64,000 nucleotides of DNA. It comes from Rhizobium sp. BK602 (GTDB lineage: Bacteria > Pseudomonadota > Alphaproteobacteria > Rhizobiales > Rhizobiaceae). Within the stretch, counting starts at the first letter, position 1; the number at the start of each line of letters is the position of its first letter. The translations under genes and the position numbers were made by a program. The stretch covers positions 372,001 to 436,000 of the forward strand of contig NZ_JACIBC010000006.1 of NCBI RefSeq assembly GCF_014195095.1. The letters run 5' to 3'. Below, one piece after another: positions 15,309 to 25,100 of the stretch. The notes beneath the pieces were generated by a model. That model worked only from the letters and a program-made list of their open reading frames with translations. It was not told where the DNA came from and ran no database searches.

Positions 15309-16280
15309 TCAAACCTCCTCCGTTTCCCAGGCCGCCTGACCGGCGCTGGGCTCTGTCTCACCCTTGGCGATCCTTGTTTGCCGAAGGCCGATGGCGACGC
15401 CGATGAGGGCGAGCGCGCCACCGATGGCGTGATAGGCATGCAAGTCTTCCCCGAGAGTCGCCCAGGCAAGTGTGGCAACCACGATCGGCAGGAGATTGAT
15501 GAGCAGCGAGGTCCGTGCCGCCCCGAGTTTCTGGATACCGATCATCCAGCACAGCGGCGCGACCAGCGACGTCGGGATGGCGGCATAGAGGATCAGCGGC
15601 AGATTGGTTACGGTGATCGGCGAGATATCGCCCATCAGGAAAATCGGGATCAGCAGAATGGTCGAAAAGCCGATCTGCCAGAAGAGTTGCTGCCACACCG
15701 GTATCGGCATCGCCCAGCGCTTCAGCATGACGCCGTAGAGCGAGTTGGAGAGGACAGCGACGATCATCAGGCCGTCGCCGATGTGGAAGCCGCCGGTCAG
15801 GAGCGTTGCGGGCTGGCCCTGCGACGTGAGGTAGATCAGCCCGATCAGCGAGATGACGCCGCCCGCAAGACCGGCGACCGTCAGTCTCTCGCCGGCGAGC
15901 ATGCCCGCCAGCAAGGTCGACAGCAGCGGCATCAGTGCGATGATGACACCCATATTGACCGCCGAGGTGGTCTTGGCCGCCTCATAGGCGAGGCTCTGGT
16001 AGATCACCATGCCGAGCGCGCCGAGGGTCGCAAGCTGCAGCCAATGCTGCTTCAGCAGCGCGCGGTTTTTCCATGCGGCGCGGCCGACGAAGGGCAGCAG
16101 GATGAGAAAAGCCAGCAGCCAGCGATAGAAGGAGATCGAGCCGGGCGAGATGATGCCGGCCGCCGCCTTGGTGACCACGGTATTGCCGGACCAGATGAAC
16201 ACGGTGAGCAGCGGCGCGAGCATCGCGCTTGCGGTGACGGCGGTGCCGGTGTCGGTGGCAGGCGTTGAATTGCGGCGCAT
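15309..16280 (-). CDS. EamA/DMT-family transporter
   Basis: This 323-residue inner-membrane protein has about ten hydrophobic segments arranged as two EamA repeats (TVFIWSGNTVVTKAAAG in the first, PTSLVAPLCWMIGIQKLGAA in the second). The family exports or exchanges small metabolites and amino acids. The start at 16280 follows a strong AGGAGGATG Shine-Dalgarno. It is divergent from an AraC-type regulator at 16414, the usual arrangement for a regulator and its transporter target. Substrate unknown. Confidence 0.88.
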   Translation of the reverse strand: MRRNSTPATDTGTAVTASAMLAPLLTVFIWSGNTVVTKAAAGIISPGSISFYRWLLAFLILLPFVGRAAWKNRALLKQHWLQLATLGALGMVIYQSLAYEAAKTTSAVNMGVIIALMPLLSTLLAGMLAGERLTVAGLAGGVISLIGLIYLTSQGQPATLLTGGFHIGDGLMIVAVLSNSLYGVMLKRWAMPIPVWQQLFWQIGFSTILLIPIFLMGDISPITVTNLPLILYAAIPTSLVAPLCWMIGIQKLGAARTSLLINLLPIVVATLAWATLGEDLHAYHAIGGALALIGVAIGLRQTRIAKGETEPSAGQAAWETEEV

Positions 16281-16413
16281 GGCATCCTCCTGTCGGGCGG
16301 CCGGCCTGGGTCTGATCGTTCGGGATGGGATCGTTTCTACCGGCTGTCCGATTTTTGGTATATAGCGACTTTCGGACAAGGGTAGCGGATTACGGACAGA
16401 GCGGAGCAGGCGT

Positions 16414-17172
16414 ATGGCGCGCGAACCACGCATAGAGGGAGACCCGCCGCGGCCGGTTTCCTTTCGGACAGAGACGTACAAGGCCGGGACGGTCTTTCCC
16501 TCGAAGAGCCAGCCATGGGGCGAGCTCAATTACGCCCTTGCGGGTGTGGCTGAATTCGTGATCCGAGGCGTGCGCTATCTGTCTCCGCCGCATTATGCCA
16601 TCTGGCTGCCGCCGGACACGATGCATGGCGCCTGGAACCAGTACGACCTGCGCTATGTCACCGTCTATGTCGAGCGCGCACTCTGCACCGACCTGCCGTC
16701 CGAACCGTCGACGCTGAGCATCAGCCCTCTGTTGAAGGCGATCCTCGCCGATTTCGCCTCCCGCGACGTCACTCTTCCGCAGACCGAGGAGGATCTGCGG
16801 CTGGCGCGGGTTCTGGTCGATCAGATCCGGCTCGCTCCGCGTTGCGAAAGCTATCTGCCGCTGTCGGACGATCCGCTGCTGGAGCCGGTGCTCAAGGCGT
16901 TGCAGGCCGATCCCGGCGACCGCAACTCCCTGGCCGAATGGGCGCGGCGGATGGGCACCACCGAACGGACGCTTTCCCGCCGCTGCCACGACGATCTCGG
17001 CATGTCCTTCAACGAATGGCGCCAGCGGCTGAAGCTGGTCGAGGCGCTGGCGTTGATCGAGGCGGGCGAGCCGGTGCAGTGGATCGCGGCGAAGCTCGGC
17101 TACGGCAGCGCCTCCGCTTTCATCGCCATGTTTCGCCGGCTGACGGGAGCGAGCCCGACGCGGATGGGGTAA
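16414..17172 (+). CDS. AraC-family transcriptional regulator
   Basis: This 252-residue protein has an N-terminal cupin sensor domain (about residues 10-100, including HYAIWLPPDTMHGAW) and a C-terminal pair of helix-turn-helices: SLAEWARRMGTTERTLSRRC, then VQWIAAKLGYGSASAFIAMF. It belongs to the group of short cupin-AraC regulators usually found divergent from an exporter, here the EamA protein. Its stop is three bases before the convergent sigma-factor gene ends. Confidence 0.88.
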   Translation: MAREPRIEGDPPRPVSFRTETYKAGTVFPSKSQPWGELNYALAGVAEFVIRGVRYLSPPHYAIWLPPDTMHGAWNQYDLRYVTVYVERALCTDLPSEPSTLSISPLLKAILADFASRDVTLPQTEEDLRLARVLVDQIRLAPRCESYLPLSDDPLLEPVLKALQADPGDRNSLAEWARRMGTTERTLSRRCHDDLGMSFNEWRQRLKLVEALALIEAGEPVQWIAAKLGYGSASAFIAMFRRLTGASPTRMG

Positions 17173-17175
17173 TCC

Positions 17176-18060
17176 TCATGGCGCGATCATCACGATCTCA
17201 AGCAGGCGCAACTGCTCGGGATCGGCGATCGATTCGATGCCGGTGATCCTGCCTTCGCCTGTCACGGCGACACGCAGCGCGACGCGCAATTGTCCGCCGA
17301 GGATGACCACCGCGCCGACCGCGCCATCGATGACGGCCAGGCGAGCGCCCTGGGCGCGGCCGTGGAAGATTCCGGCAACCGCGCTGCCGCCGCGGACTTC
17401 CGCCGGCGCGCCCATGCGTATGCCAACCGCATCGGCGCGGAAGACGGCATTGGGGTCGAGAATCGCGAGGAGCGCGTTCATGTCGCCGTTGCGCGAGGCC
17501 GCGAAGAAGGCATCGACCACATGACGCTGATGGGTAAGATCGACCTCCGCGGTGGCCGGCCTATCCTGCACGCGTCGGCGGGCGCGGCTGGCGAGCTGGC
17601 GCGTGGCGACGGTGCTGCGCCCGACAATCGGGGCGATTTCGTCGAAAGGCATGTCGAACATGTCGTGCAGCACGAAGGCCAGCCGTTCGGCGGGCGCGAG
17701 CTTTTCCAGCACGACCAGCAGCGCCAGACCGACCGAATCCGATAGCAGCGCCTCCCGTTCCGGATCGGTGCCCGTTCCGGCCTCATGGCTGATGACGGGT
17801 TCGGGAACATGGATGGTCAATGGCTCCTCGCGCCGGGATTTGCGGGCACGCAGCCAGTCGAGACAGATGCGGGCGGTGACCGTGGTCAGCCAGCCGCCGA
17901 GATTGTCGATCGCCGACGTATCCGTGCGGCTGAGCCGCAGCCAGGCCTCCTGCACTGCGTCCTCCGCCTCGCTACGCGAGCCCAGCATGCGGTAGGCAAC
18001 GGCGCGCAGATGCGGGCGGTTGGCCTCGAATTTTTCCGCCTGCCACTTTTTTTCGTCCAT
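17176..18060 (-). CDS. ECF sigma factor, SigJ-like, with C-terminal SnoaL-like domain
   Basis: This 294-residue sigma-70-family protein has region 2 (RAVAYRMLGSRSEAEDAVQ) and region 4 (PFDEIAPIVGRSTVATRQLA) in the first 170 residues. The C-terminal NTF2/SnoaL-like domain starts with HQRHVVDAFFAASRNGDMNA and may act as a built-in sensor in place of an anti-sigma factor. The length matches SigJ-type ECF proteins. It is divergent from an AhpD-like carboxymuconolactone decarboxylase-family gene, a pairing typical of this ECF group. The target genes are probably just that partner and itself. Confidence 0.88.
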   Translation of the reverse strand: MDEKKWQAEKFEANRPHLRAVAYRMLGSRSEAEDAVQEAWLRLSRTDTSAIDNLGGWLTTVTARICLDWLRARKSRREEPLTIHVPEPVISHEAGTGTDPEREALLSDSVGLALLVVLEKLAPAERLAFVLHDMFDMPFDEIAPIVGRSTVATRQLASRARRRVQDRPATAEVDLTHQRHVVDAFFAASRNGDMNALLAILDPNAVFRADAVGIRMGAPAEVRGGSAVAGIFHGRAQGARLAVIDGAVGAVVILGGQLRVALRVAVTGEGRITGIESIADPEQLRLLEIVMIAP

Positions 18061-18179
18061 CGGTCACACTCCCTGATCCTGTTGCGTCATGCCCATGACG
18101 AACGACATCCGGCCGGTGTGACAACGGATCGGCATGGAGGTGACATCGTCATCATCACAGCAAATGTTTCAAGGAGAGA

Positions 18180-18641
18180 ATGATGCAAGCCCGTATGAAA
18201 AACCCCGCCGTCATCCTGCCGGATACCCTGCAAGCCCTGCTGGCGCTCAGCGCCTCGCTGAGGGATCGCGGGGTATCCGAAAACACCATGGATCTCGTGC
18301 ATCTGCGCGTCAGCCAGATCAACGGCTGCAGTGTCTGCACCGATATGGGATTGCGCAAGCTACAGAAGGCAGGCGAGACGGTGGAGCGCATCGTCGGTGT
18401 TTCCGCCTGGCGCGAAATGCCCTATTTCACCGAGGCCGAGCGTGCCGCCCTGGCGCTTGGCGAAGCCATGACCCGGCTTGCCGACCGGCCGGACGCCGTG
18501 AGCGACGAGGTCTGGAATGAAGCCGCCCGGCACTATGACGAAAAGGCGCTGTCCGCGCTGATCGTCTCGATCGCGGTCGACAATGTCTGGAACCGGCTGA
18601 ATGCGACGGTGCGGCAGCCGGCGGGAGCCTCGTGGAGCTGA
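18180..18641 (+). CDS. carboxymuconolactone decarboxylase family (AhpD-like) protein
   Basis: This 153-residue helical protein has the AhpD-type redox motif NGCSVCTDMG (CxxC at about residues 48-51) followed by conserved YFTEAERAALALGEAMTRLA. Such proteins act as alkylhydroperoxidase-like thiol peroxidases or reductants. The ATG at 18180 has a strong AAGGAGAGA Shine-Dalgarno and a second ATG follows at 18183. The gene sits opposite the SigJ-like sigma factor, which probably controls it under oxidative or aldehyde stress. Confidence 0.88.
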   Translation: MMQARMKNPAVILPDTLQALLALSASLRDRGVSENTMDLVHLRVSQINGCSVCTDMGLRKLQKAGETVERIVGVSAWREMPYFTEAERAALALGEAMTRLADRPDAVSDEVWNEAARHYDEKALSALIVSIAVDNVWNRLNATVRQPAGASWS

Positions 18642-18657
18642 TCGCGCCGGACAAGGG

Positions 18658-18678
18658 CCGCCTCCCTTAGGGAGGCGG
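18658..18678. terminator. bidirectional hairpin between convergent genes
   Basis: The perfect nine-base stem CCGCCTCCC / GGGAGGCGG with a TTA loop lies between the AhpD-like stop and the LysR stop. There is no clear U-tract, but the position between convergent genes supports a terminator role. Confidence 0.6.
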
Positions 18679-19590
18679 TCAGGCTTCGCTTACCTTGGAG
18701 GTCACCAGCAGCTTTGCCAACCAGTCGACGAAGACGCGCACCTTGTTGCTCAGATGCCGGTTCGGGGGATAGACGATGTGCAGCGGTATGGCGGTGCGCG
18801 TCCAGCCGGGGAGGACGGGGATGAGGTCGCCCCTGGCGAGTTCGTCGCGGATCATGAACATGGGGGCCTGGGCGATGCCGAGGCCGGCCAGCGCGGCGTT
18901 GACGTAGCTGCGGCTGTCGTTGACCGAAAGAATGTAGCGCGGGCTGATTTCCAGCGATTCATTGCCGCGCTGAAATTCGAAGGGGATGACCCGTCCGGTT
19001 TGGGCGCGGAAATAGCTGACGGCATAATGCGTGCTCTCCAGCTCCTCCGGCCGTTCGGGCAGGCCGAACTTCTCGATGTAACGGGGAGCGGCACAGGTGA
19101 TGAGCGGTATCTCACCCACCCGCCGGGCAATCAAGGACTGATCGCTCGGCATGCCGGCGCGCAGCGCGCAGTCGACATTCTCCGCCAGGTAATCCACCAG
19201 CCGGTCGCCGACGCCGAGGTCGATATGGATATCCGGATAGCGCTGATAGAAATCGCAAAGCGCCGGCATGATGATCTTTTCGGCGAAGGCGCCGGCCATT
19301 TCGACGCGCAGGCGGCCGCTTGGCAGGCTCTGCGAATTGCTGACGCTGCCGTCCAGCTCGTCGATCTCGGACAGGATCTGGACCGCGCGTTCATAGTAGA
19401 GCGCGCCATCGGTCGTCACCATGACCCGCCGTGTCGTGCGGTTCAGGAGCTTGGCATGCAGATGCGCCTCGAGCGACTGGATGAGCGTCGTCACTGTCGC
19501 CTTCGGCATGGAAAGAGTTGCAGCGGCGCGGGTGAAATTGCCTGTCTCCACCACGCGCGCGAAGGCCCGCATTGCTGATAGCTGGTCCAT
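18679..19590 (-). CDS. LysR-family regulator
   Basis: This 303-residue protein has an N-terminal winged helix (FTRAAATLSMPKATVTTLIQ) and a substrate-binding domain from about residue 90. The MDQLSAMRAFARVVE start at 19590 is the usual LysR beginning; the in-frame codon seven residues upstream lacks support. It is divergent from the alpha/beta hydrolase and RND efflux genes, so it is the likely regulator of that efflux operon. Confidence 0.88.
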   Translation of the reverse strand: MDQLSAMRAFARVVETGNFTRAAATLSMPKATVTTLIQSLEAHLHAKLLNRTTRRVMVTTDGALYYERAVQILSEIDELDGSVSNSQSLPSGRLRVEMAGAFAEKIIMPALCDFYQRYPDIHIDLGVGDRLVDYLAENVDCALRAGMPSDQSLIARRVGEIPLITCAAPRYIEKFGLPERPEELESTHYAVSYFRAQTGRVIPFEFQRGNESLEISPRYILSVNDSRSYVNAALAGLGIAQAPMFMIRDELARGDLIPVLPGWTRTAIPLHIVYPPNRHLSNKVRVFVDWLAKLLVTSKVSEA

Positions 19591-19684
19591 TTCATGATGC
19601 CCTAAGACCACGAAGAAAGCGGTCGATTGTTTGATTTTATGAACAGTCTTATCGAATATAGGCTACTTATTCTAGCAGCGGAAT

Positions 19685-19698
19685 AACAATATGTTGTT
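19685..19698 (+). promoter_or_regulatory. candidate LysR binding site AACAA-TATG-TTGTT
   Basis: A perfect interrupted inverted repeat lies in the AT-rich gap between the divergent LysR and hydrolase/RND genes, 95 bases from the LysR start. It has the dimer-site symmetry expected of a LysR box; inferred from position. Confidence 0.4.
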
Positions 19699-19823
19699 CT
19701 CATGATTGTTGCAATGCGGCAAGGGGGCGCCGGACGTCGCATTATCGGGAACGTAATCGCCAAGCCGGGAAAAAGGCTTTAGGAAGAGATCACGTTCGAT
19801 CGAATAGACAAGGATATGAGTTC

Positions 19824-20636
19824 ATGAGCGCGCCGTGGAAAGACGTGATGCTGGAAAACGTGCCCACGGGGCCGGTGGCAGCGAGGGTCTACAACGGCGA
19901 AGGTCTCAAGAAGGCGGCACCCATCGTGCTTTATCTGCATGGTGGCGCCTTTTTCGACACCGAACATGCAACCGAGCGACCGGTTGCCGCGAGTCTTGCG
20001 GAAGCCGGTGCAATCGTCGTCGCCGCTGATTACAGCAGCGGCAACCACAATGCCTTTCCGCAGGTGCTGGAATGCGCTTACGGAATTCTCGCCTATCTCA
20101 GCAACAAGCGGAACATGCTTGCGCTGGGCGGCGCGAAGAAATCGCTGCTGTTTGTCGCCGGTGAGGAATCGGGTGGCAACATCGCAGCGGGTGTGGCTTT
20201 GAAGGCGCGTGATCAGATGCCTGGTTCGCTCGACGGACAGGTGTTGATATCGCCTTTGCTCGATCCCTTCATGGGGTCGAAATCTTTCCTCCGGGCGGAG
20301 GAAAGCGGCATGCGCGAGCGCTGGACGGAGGGCTGGAACCGATACCTGGGTTTCCTGGGCGGTGTCTGCCATCCCTATGCGGCGCCTCGATACTGTTCGC
20401 GGCTTTCGGGCCTCGCGCCGGCATTGGTGCTCACGGCCGAGGACGACCCGCTCCGCGACGAGAGCATGGAATACGGTAGCCGTCTCAAAGCAGCCGGCGT
20501 CCGTGTTCGCCAGCAAGTCCTCCCCGCCGGGACAGGCTGGCCCACTCTCTACGGCGGGCATTCGAAGGACAAGGCTTCGTGGCAGCAGGATGTTTGCTGC
20601 TGTTTCAAGGGTTTTGTCGAGGAAGTGCAGGCTTGA
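19824..20636 (+). CDS. alpha/beta hydrolase, HSL/esterase-like with altered nucleophile motif
   Basis: This 270-residue protein has the oxyanion motif LYLHGGAFF near residue 37, typical of hormone-sensitive-lipase-type esterases. The nucleophile elbow reads AGEESGGNIA, whereas the family normally has GDSAGGN; aligned on GGN, the catalytic serine position is glutamate and the serine is displaced by one. A likely acid (TAEDDPLRDE) and a late histidine (LYGGHSKDK) are present. It precedes the RND adaptor on the same strand with a 171-base gap. Activity is uncertain. Confidence 0.78.
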   Translation: MSAPWKDVMLENVPTGPVAARVYNGEGLKKAAPIVLYLHGGAFFDTEHATERPVAASLAEAGAIVVAADYSSGNHNAFPQVLECAYGILAYLSNKRNMLALGGAKKSLLFVAGEESGGNIAAGVALKARDQMPGSLDGQVLISPLLDPFMGSKSFLRAEESGMRERWTEGWNRYLGFLGGVCHPYAAPRYCSRLSGLAPALVLTAEDDPLRDESMEYGSRLKAAGVRVRQQVLPAGTGWPTLYGGHSKDKASWQQDVCCCFKGFVEEVQA

Positions 20637-20807
20637 CCGACGCGAGCATCCCGCTCGTGAAAGAGACCGCGGATCTGGAAGTGATGTCCCGGACATGAAG
20701 AGCGGGAACGATCGCCGCGCAAATGCGCCGCGCGCCGAAGCCTGACGATTGAACGATAGGAATTTTCGGCCTCGTGTCCCAAGCCGGGGCCAATAGGAGA
20801 GACTAAC

Positions 20808-21998
20808 ATGAAGTCCAACGGTAAGCGCTGGGCCCTGTGGGGCGCCGGTTTGAGTATTGCTGCGCTTGTCGCAGGCGCGGCCGCCTATCTGGATATGCCG
20901 CGCGGTGCCCAGGCGACGGAAGCTTCGGCCCCGGCCGCGGCACCCGCCATCCCCGTCACGGTTGCCGCCGTGCAGGCGAAGGACATTACGACGTGGCAGG
21001 AGTTTTCCGGCCGTCTCGAAGCCATCGACCGCGTCGAGGTCCGCCCGCGCGTGGCCGGCGCCATCGAGTCTGTGCATTTCCGCGAAGGCGCCCTGGTCAA
21101 GCAGGGCGACCTGCTGGTGACGATCGATCCCGCACCCTATGAGGCGGCCGTCGCCCAGGCCCAGGCGCAAGTCGGCGCGGCAAAGGCCCGGCTCGATCTT
21201 ACCAAGGTCGAAGTCGGCCGTGGCCAGAAGCTCTTCGACAATAAGACGATTTCGCAGAGCGACATGGACACGCGTTCCAGCAACTATGCCGAGGCAGACG
21301 CCAATCTGAAGGCGGCCCAGGCCAGCCTGCAGACGGCGCAGCTCAACCTCGATTATACCCAGGTCCGCGCGCCGATCGCCGGCCGTGTCGGCAAGATCGC
21401 CGTCACCGTCGGCAACCTCGTCGCCGCCGGTTCCACCTCGCCGGCCCTGACGACGCTGGTTTCGGTCGATCCGATCTATGCGAGCTTCAATGCCAACGAG
21501 CAGACCGTGACGGAGGCGCTGGCGCAGCTTCCGGCCAGCGATGGTGCGGCGCCGCCGGTCGAGCAGATCCCCGTCCAGATCGGCACCGCCAGCGACAACG
21601 GCACGCCGATCACCGGCAAGCTGCAATTGATCGACAATGAAGTGGATGCGGCCAGCGGCACGGTCAGCGTGCGCGCCGTCTTCGACAATCCCGGCGGGCG
21701 TCTGATCCCGGGCCAGTTCGTGCGCGTGCGCATGGGCCAGCCGAAGGCCGAGAGCAAGCTGGTCATCAGCGAGCGCGCGATCGGCACCGATCAGGACAAG
21801 AAGTTCGTCTTCGTGGTCGATGGCGACAACAAGGTGGTCTACCGCCAGATCACCCTTGGCGATACCGCCGAAGGCCAGCGCATCGTCGAGGCCGGCCTGA
21901 ACGCCGGCGACCGGGTGATCGTCAACGGCCTGCAGCGGGTTCGCCCGGGGGCCGTCGTCGATCCCAAGCTCGAAGAGAAGGTTGCGGCCGCGCAGTGA
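20808..21998 (+). CDS. RND efflux periplasmic adaptor subunit
   Basis: This 396-residue membrane-fusion protein has an N-terminal membrane segment (WALWGAGLSIAALVAGAAAY), a lipoyl-like half motif (RVEVRPRVAGAIESVHFREG), a coiled-coil hairpin (about residues 95-180), the second lipoyl half (LDYTQVRAPIAGRVG), and beta-barrel and membrane-proximal domains. It links the inner-membrane pump encoded downstream to an outer-membrane channel such as TolC, which is not encoded here. AGGAGAG precedes the start. Confidence 0.92.
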   Translation: MKSNGKRWALWGAGLSIAALVAGAAAYLDMPRGAQATEASAPAAAPAIPVTVAAVQAKDITTWQEFSGRLEAIDRVEVRPRVAGAIESVHFREGALVKQGDLLVTIDPAPYEAAVAQAQAQVGAAKARLDLTKVEVGRGQKLFDNKTISQSDMDTRSSNYAEADANLKAAQASLQTAQLNLDYTQVRAPIAGRVGKIAVTVGNLVAAGSTSPALTTLVSVDPIYASFNANEQTVTEALAQLPASDGAAPPVEQIPVQIGTASDNGTPITGKLQLIDNEVDAASGTVSVRAVFDNPGGRLIPGQFVRVRMGQPKAESKLVISERAIGTDQDKKFVFVVDGDNKVVYRQITLGDTAEGQRIVEAGLNAGDRVIVNGLQRVRPGAVVDPKLEEKVAAAQ

Positions 21999-22127
21999 CG
22001 ATGTTGCCGGGAGGCAGCTCCTCCCGGCCGCCGTCTCAATGTTCCGATTTTTGATCCGCTCGTGGGGCTTCGCGCCCACGGGCATGGACCTCGTGTCCTC
22101 CAATTCACCCCTGGAGAGGGTTCTGCC

Positions 22128-25100
22128 ATGAACATCTCAAGATTTTTCGTCGATCGTCCGGTGTTTGCCGGTGTGCTGTCGATCCTCATCGTGGTCGCCG
22201 GCCTGATCGGTCTTCGGCTGCTGCCGATTTCGGAATATCCGGAAGTCGTGCCGCCGTCGATCGTCGTCACCGCGCAATATCCCGGCGCCAATCCCAAGGT
22301 TATCGCCGAAACGGTGGCGACACCGATCGAAGAGCAGATCAACGGCGTCGAAGGCATGCTTTACATGAGCAGCCAGGCGACATCCGACGGTTTGATGACG
22401 CTGACGGTCACCTTCAAGCTCGGCACCGATCCGGACAAGGCGCAGCAGCTCGTGCAGAACCGCGTCTCGCAGGCCGAACCGCGCCTGCCGCAGAACGTGC
22501 GCGATCTCGGCATCACCACGGTCAAGAGCTCGCCGGACCTGATGATGGTGGTCAACCTCATCTCGCCGGATAACCGTTACGACATCACCTATCTGCGCAA
22601 CTACGCCACTCTGAACATCAAGGACCGGCTTGCCCGTATCGACGGCGTCGGCCAGGTCCGCGTCTTCGGATCGGGCGATTATTCCATGCGCGTCTGGGTC
22701 GATCCGCAGAAGGCGGCCGAACGGGGTCTTGCCGCAAGCGACATCGCCAACGCCATTCGCGCGCAGAACATCCAGGCAGCAGCCGGCATCATCGGCCAGT
22801 CGCCAAGCGTTCCCGGCATCGACGTGCAGCTCAACGTCAATGCCCAGGGCCGTCTGACGACGCCGGAGGAATTCGGCAACATCATCGTCAAGAGCGGTAG
22901 CAATGGCGAGATCACGCGTCTGCACGACGTCGCGCGCATCGAACTCGGCGCGGCGGACTATTCGCTGCGCTCGCTGCTCGACGGCAAGCCGGCCGTGGCC
23001 GTCCCCGTCTTCCAGTCACCGGGCTCCAACGCCATCACCATCTCGGACAATGTCGTCAAGACCATGAACGAGCTGCAGACGGCCATGCCTGATGGCGTGA
23101 AGTACGAGATCGTCTACGACACCACGCAGTTCGTGCGGTCGTCGATCGACAAGGTCGTGCACACGCTGCTGGAAGCCATCGCGCTCGTCGTCATCGTCGT
23201 CATCCTGTTCCTGCAGACATGGCGCGCCTCGATCATCCCCCTGATCGCCGTTCCGGTATCGATCATCGGTACTTTCGCGGTGATGTACGTCGCCGGCTTC
23301 TCGATCAACGCGCTCAGCCTCTTCGGCCTGGTGCTGGCGATCGGTATCGTCGTCGACGATGCCATCGTGGTCGTGGAAAACGTCGAGCGCAACATCGAGA
23401 ACGGGCTCAGCCCGCGCGACGCGACCTACCGCGCCATGCGGGAAGTCTCCGGCCCGATCATCGCGATCGCGCTGGTGCTGGTCGCCGTCTTCGTGCCGCT
23501 CGCCTTCATCTCCGGCCTGTCGGGTCAGTTCTATCGTCAGTTCGCCCTGACGATCGCGATCTCGACCGTCATCTCCGCCTTCAACTCGCTGACGCTGTCG
23601 CCGGCGCTGGCGGCGATGCTGCTCAGGGATCATCATGCGCCGAAGGACGTGCTGACGCGCGTCATGGATGCCACCCTCGGCTGGTTCTTCCGCGGCTTCA
23701 ACAGGGTGTTCCACCGCGGTTCCAACGCTTATGGCAAGGGCGTCGGCGGCATCCTGTCGCTAAAGAGCCTGGTCATGATCATCTATCTCGCCCTCATCGG
23801 CGCGACCTACTATCTGTTCCAGGCCGTGCCGGGCGGCTTCGTGCCGCAGCAGGACAAGCAGTATCTGATCGGCTTCGCGCAGCTTCCCGACGGCGCCACC
23901 CTCGACCGCACGGATGATGTCATCCAGCGGATGAGCAAGATCGCGCTGGAACAGCCGGGCGTCGAACATGCGATCGCCTTCCCGGGCCTATCGATCAACG
24001 GTTTCACCAACTCCTCCAACGCCGGCATCGTCTTCGTGACGCTGAAGGCATTCGAGGAGCGGACGACGCCGGATCTGTCGGGTGGCGCCATCGCCATGCA
24101 GCTGAACCAGAAGTTCGGTGCGATCCAGGATGCCTTTATCGCCATGTTCCCGCCACCGCCCGTTCAGGGCCTCGGCACGACCGGCGGCTTCAAGATGCAG
24201 ATCGAGGACCGTGCCGGTCTCGGCTATCAGGCGCTCGACGAAGCCAACAAGGCATTCCTCGCCAAGGCCTACCAGACGCCGGAACTGGCCGGCCTGTTCT
24301 CGAGCTACCAGATCAACGTGCCGCAGCTCTTCGCCGATCTCGATCGCGCCAAGGCCGAGCAGCTCGGCGTCTCGGTGACCGATGTCTTCGACACGCTGCA
24401 GATCTATCTGGGCTCTCTCTATGTCAACGACTTCAATGCCTTCGGCCGTACCTACAGCGTGCGTGTGCAGGCGGACGCCAAGTTCCGTTCGCATGCGAGC
24501 GATATCGGCCAGTTGAAGGTCCGTTCGGCATCCGGCCAGATGATCCCGCTGTCTGCGCTTCTGAAGGTCGAGGCCAGTACCGGTCCGGAACGGACGACGC
24601 GTTACAACGGCTTCCTTGCCGCCGACATCAATGGCGGTCCGGCGCCGGGCTTCTCGTCCGGTCAGGCGCAGGCTGCCGTCGAGCGCATCGCCGACGAAAC
24701 CTTGCCGAAGGGTATCGGTTTCGAGTGGACGGATCTGACCTACCAGCAGATCCTGGCCGGTAGCTCGGGCATCATAATCTTCCCGCTGGCCCTGCTGCTC
24801 GTCTACCTCGTGCTGGCCGCCCAGTACGAAAGCGTCACCCTGCCGCTTGCGATCGTGATGATCGTGCCGATGGGCGTGCTGGCCGCCTTGACGGGCGTCT
24901 GGCTGACGGGCGGCGACAACAACATCTTCACGCAGATCGGCCTGATGGTGTTGGTGGGCTTGTCGGCGAAGAACGCGATCCTGATCGTGGAATTCGCCCG
25001 CGAGCTGGAATTCGAGGGCCGCACGCCCGTTCAGGCCGCGATCGAGGCCAGCCGCCTGCGTCTGCGCCCGATCCTGATGACCTCCATGGCCTTCATCATG

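Noticed and set aside
19779..22103. 774-codon minus-strand ORF across the hydrolase and RND adaptor
   Set aside because: No motif, composition typical of the reverse strand of a high-GC gene; both plus-strand genes are clear.
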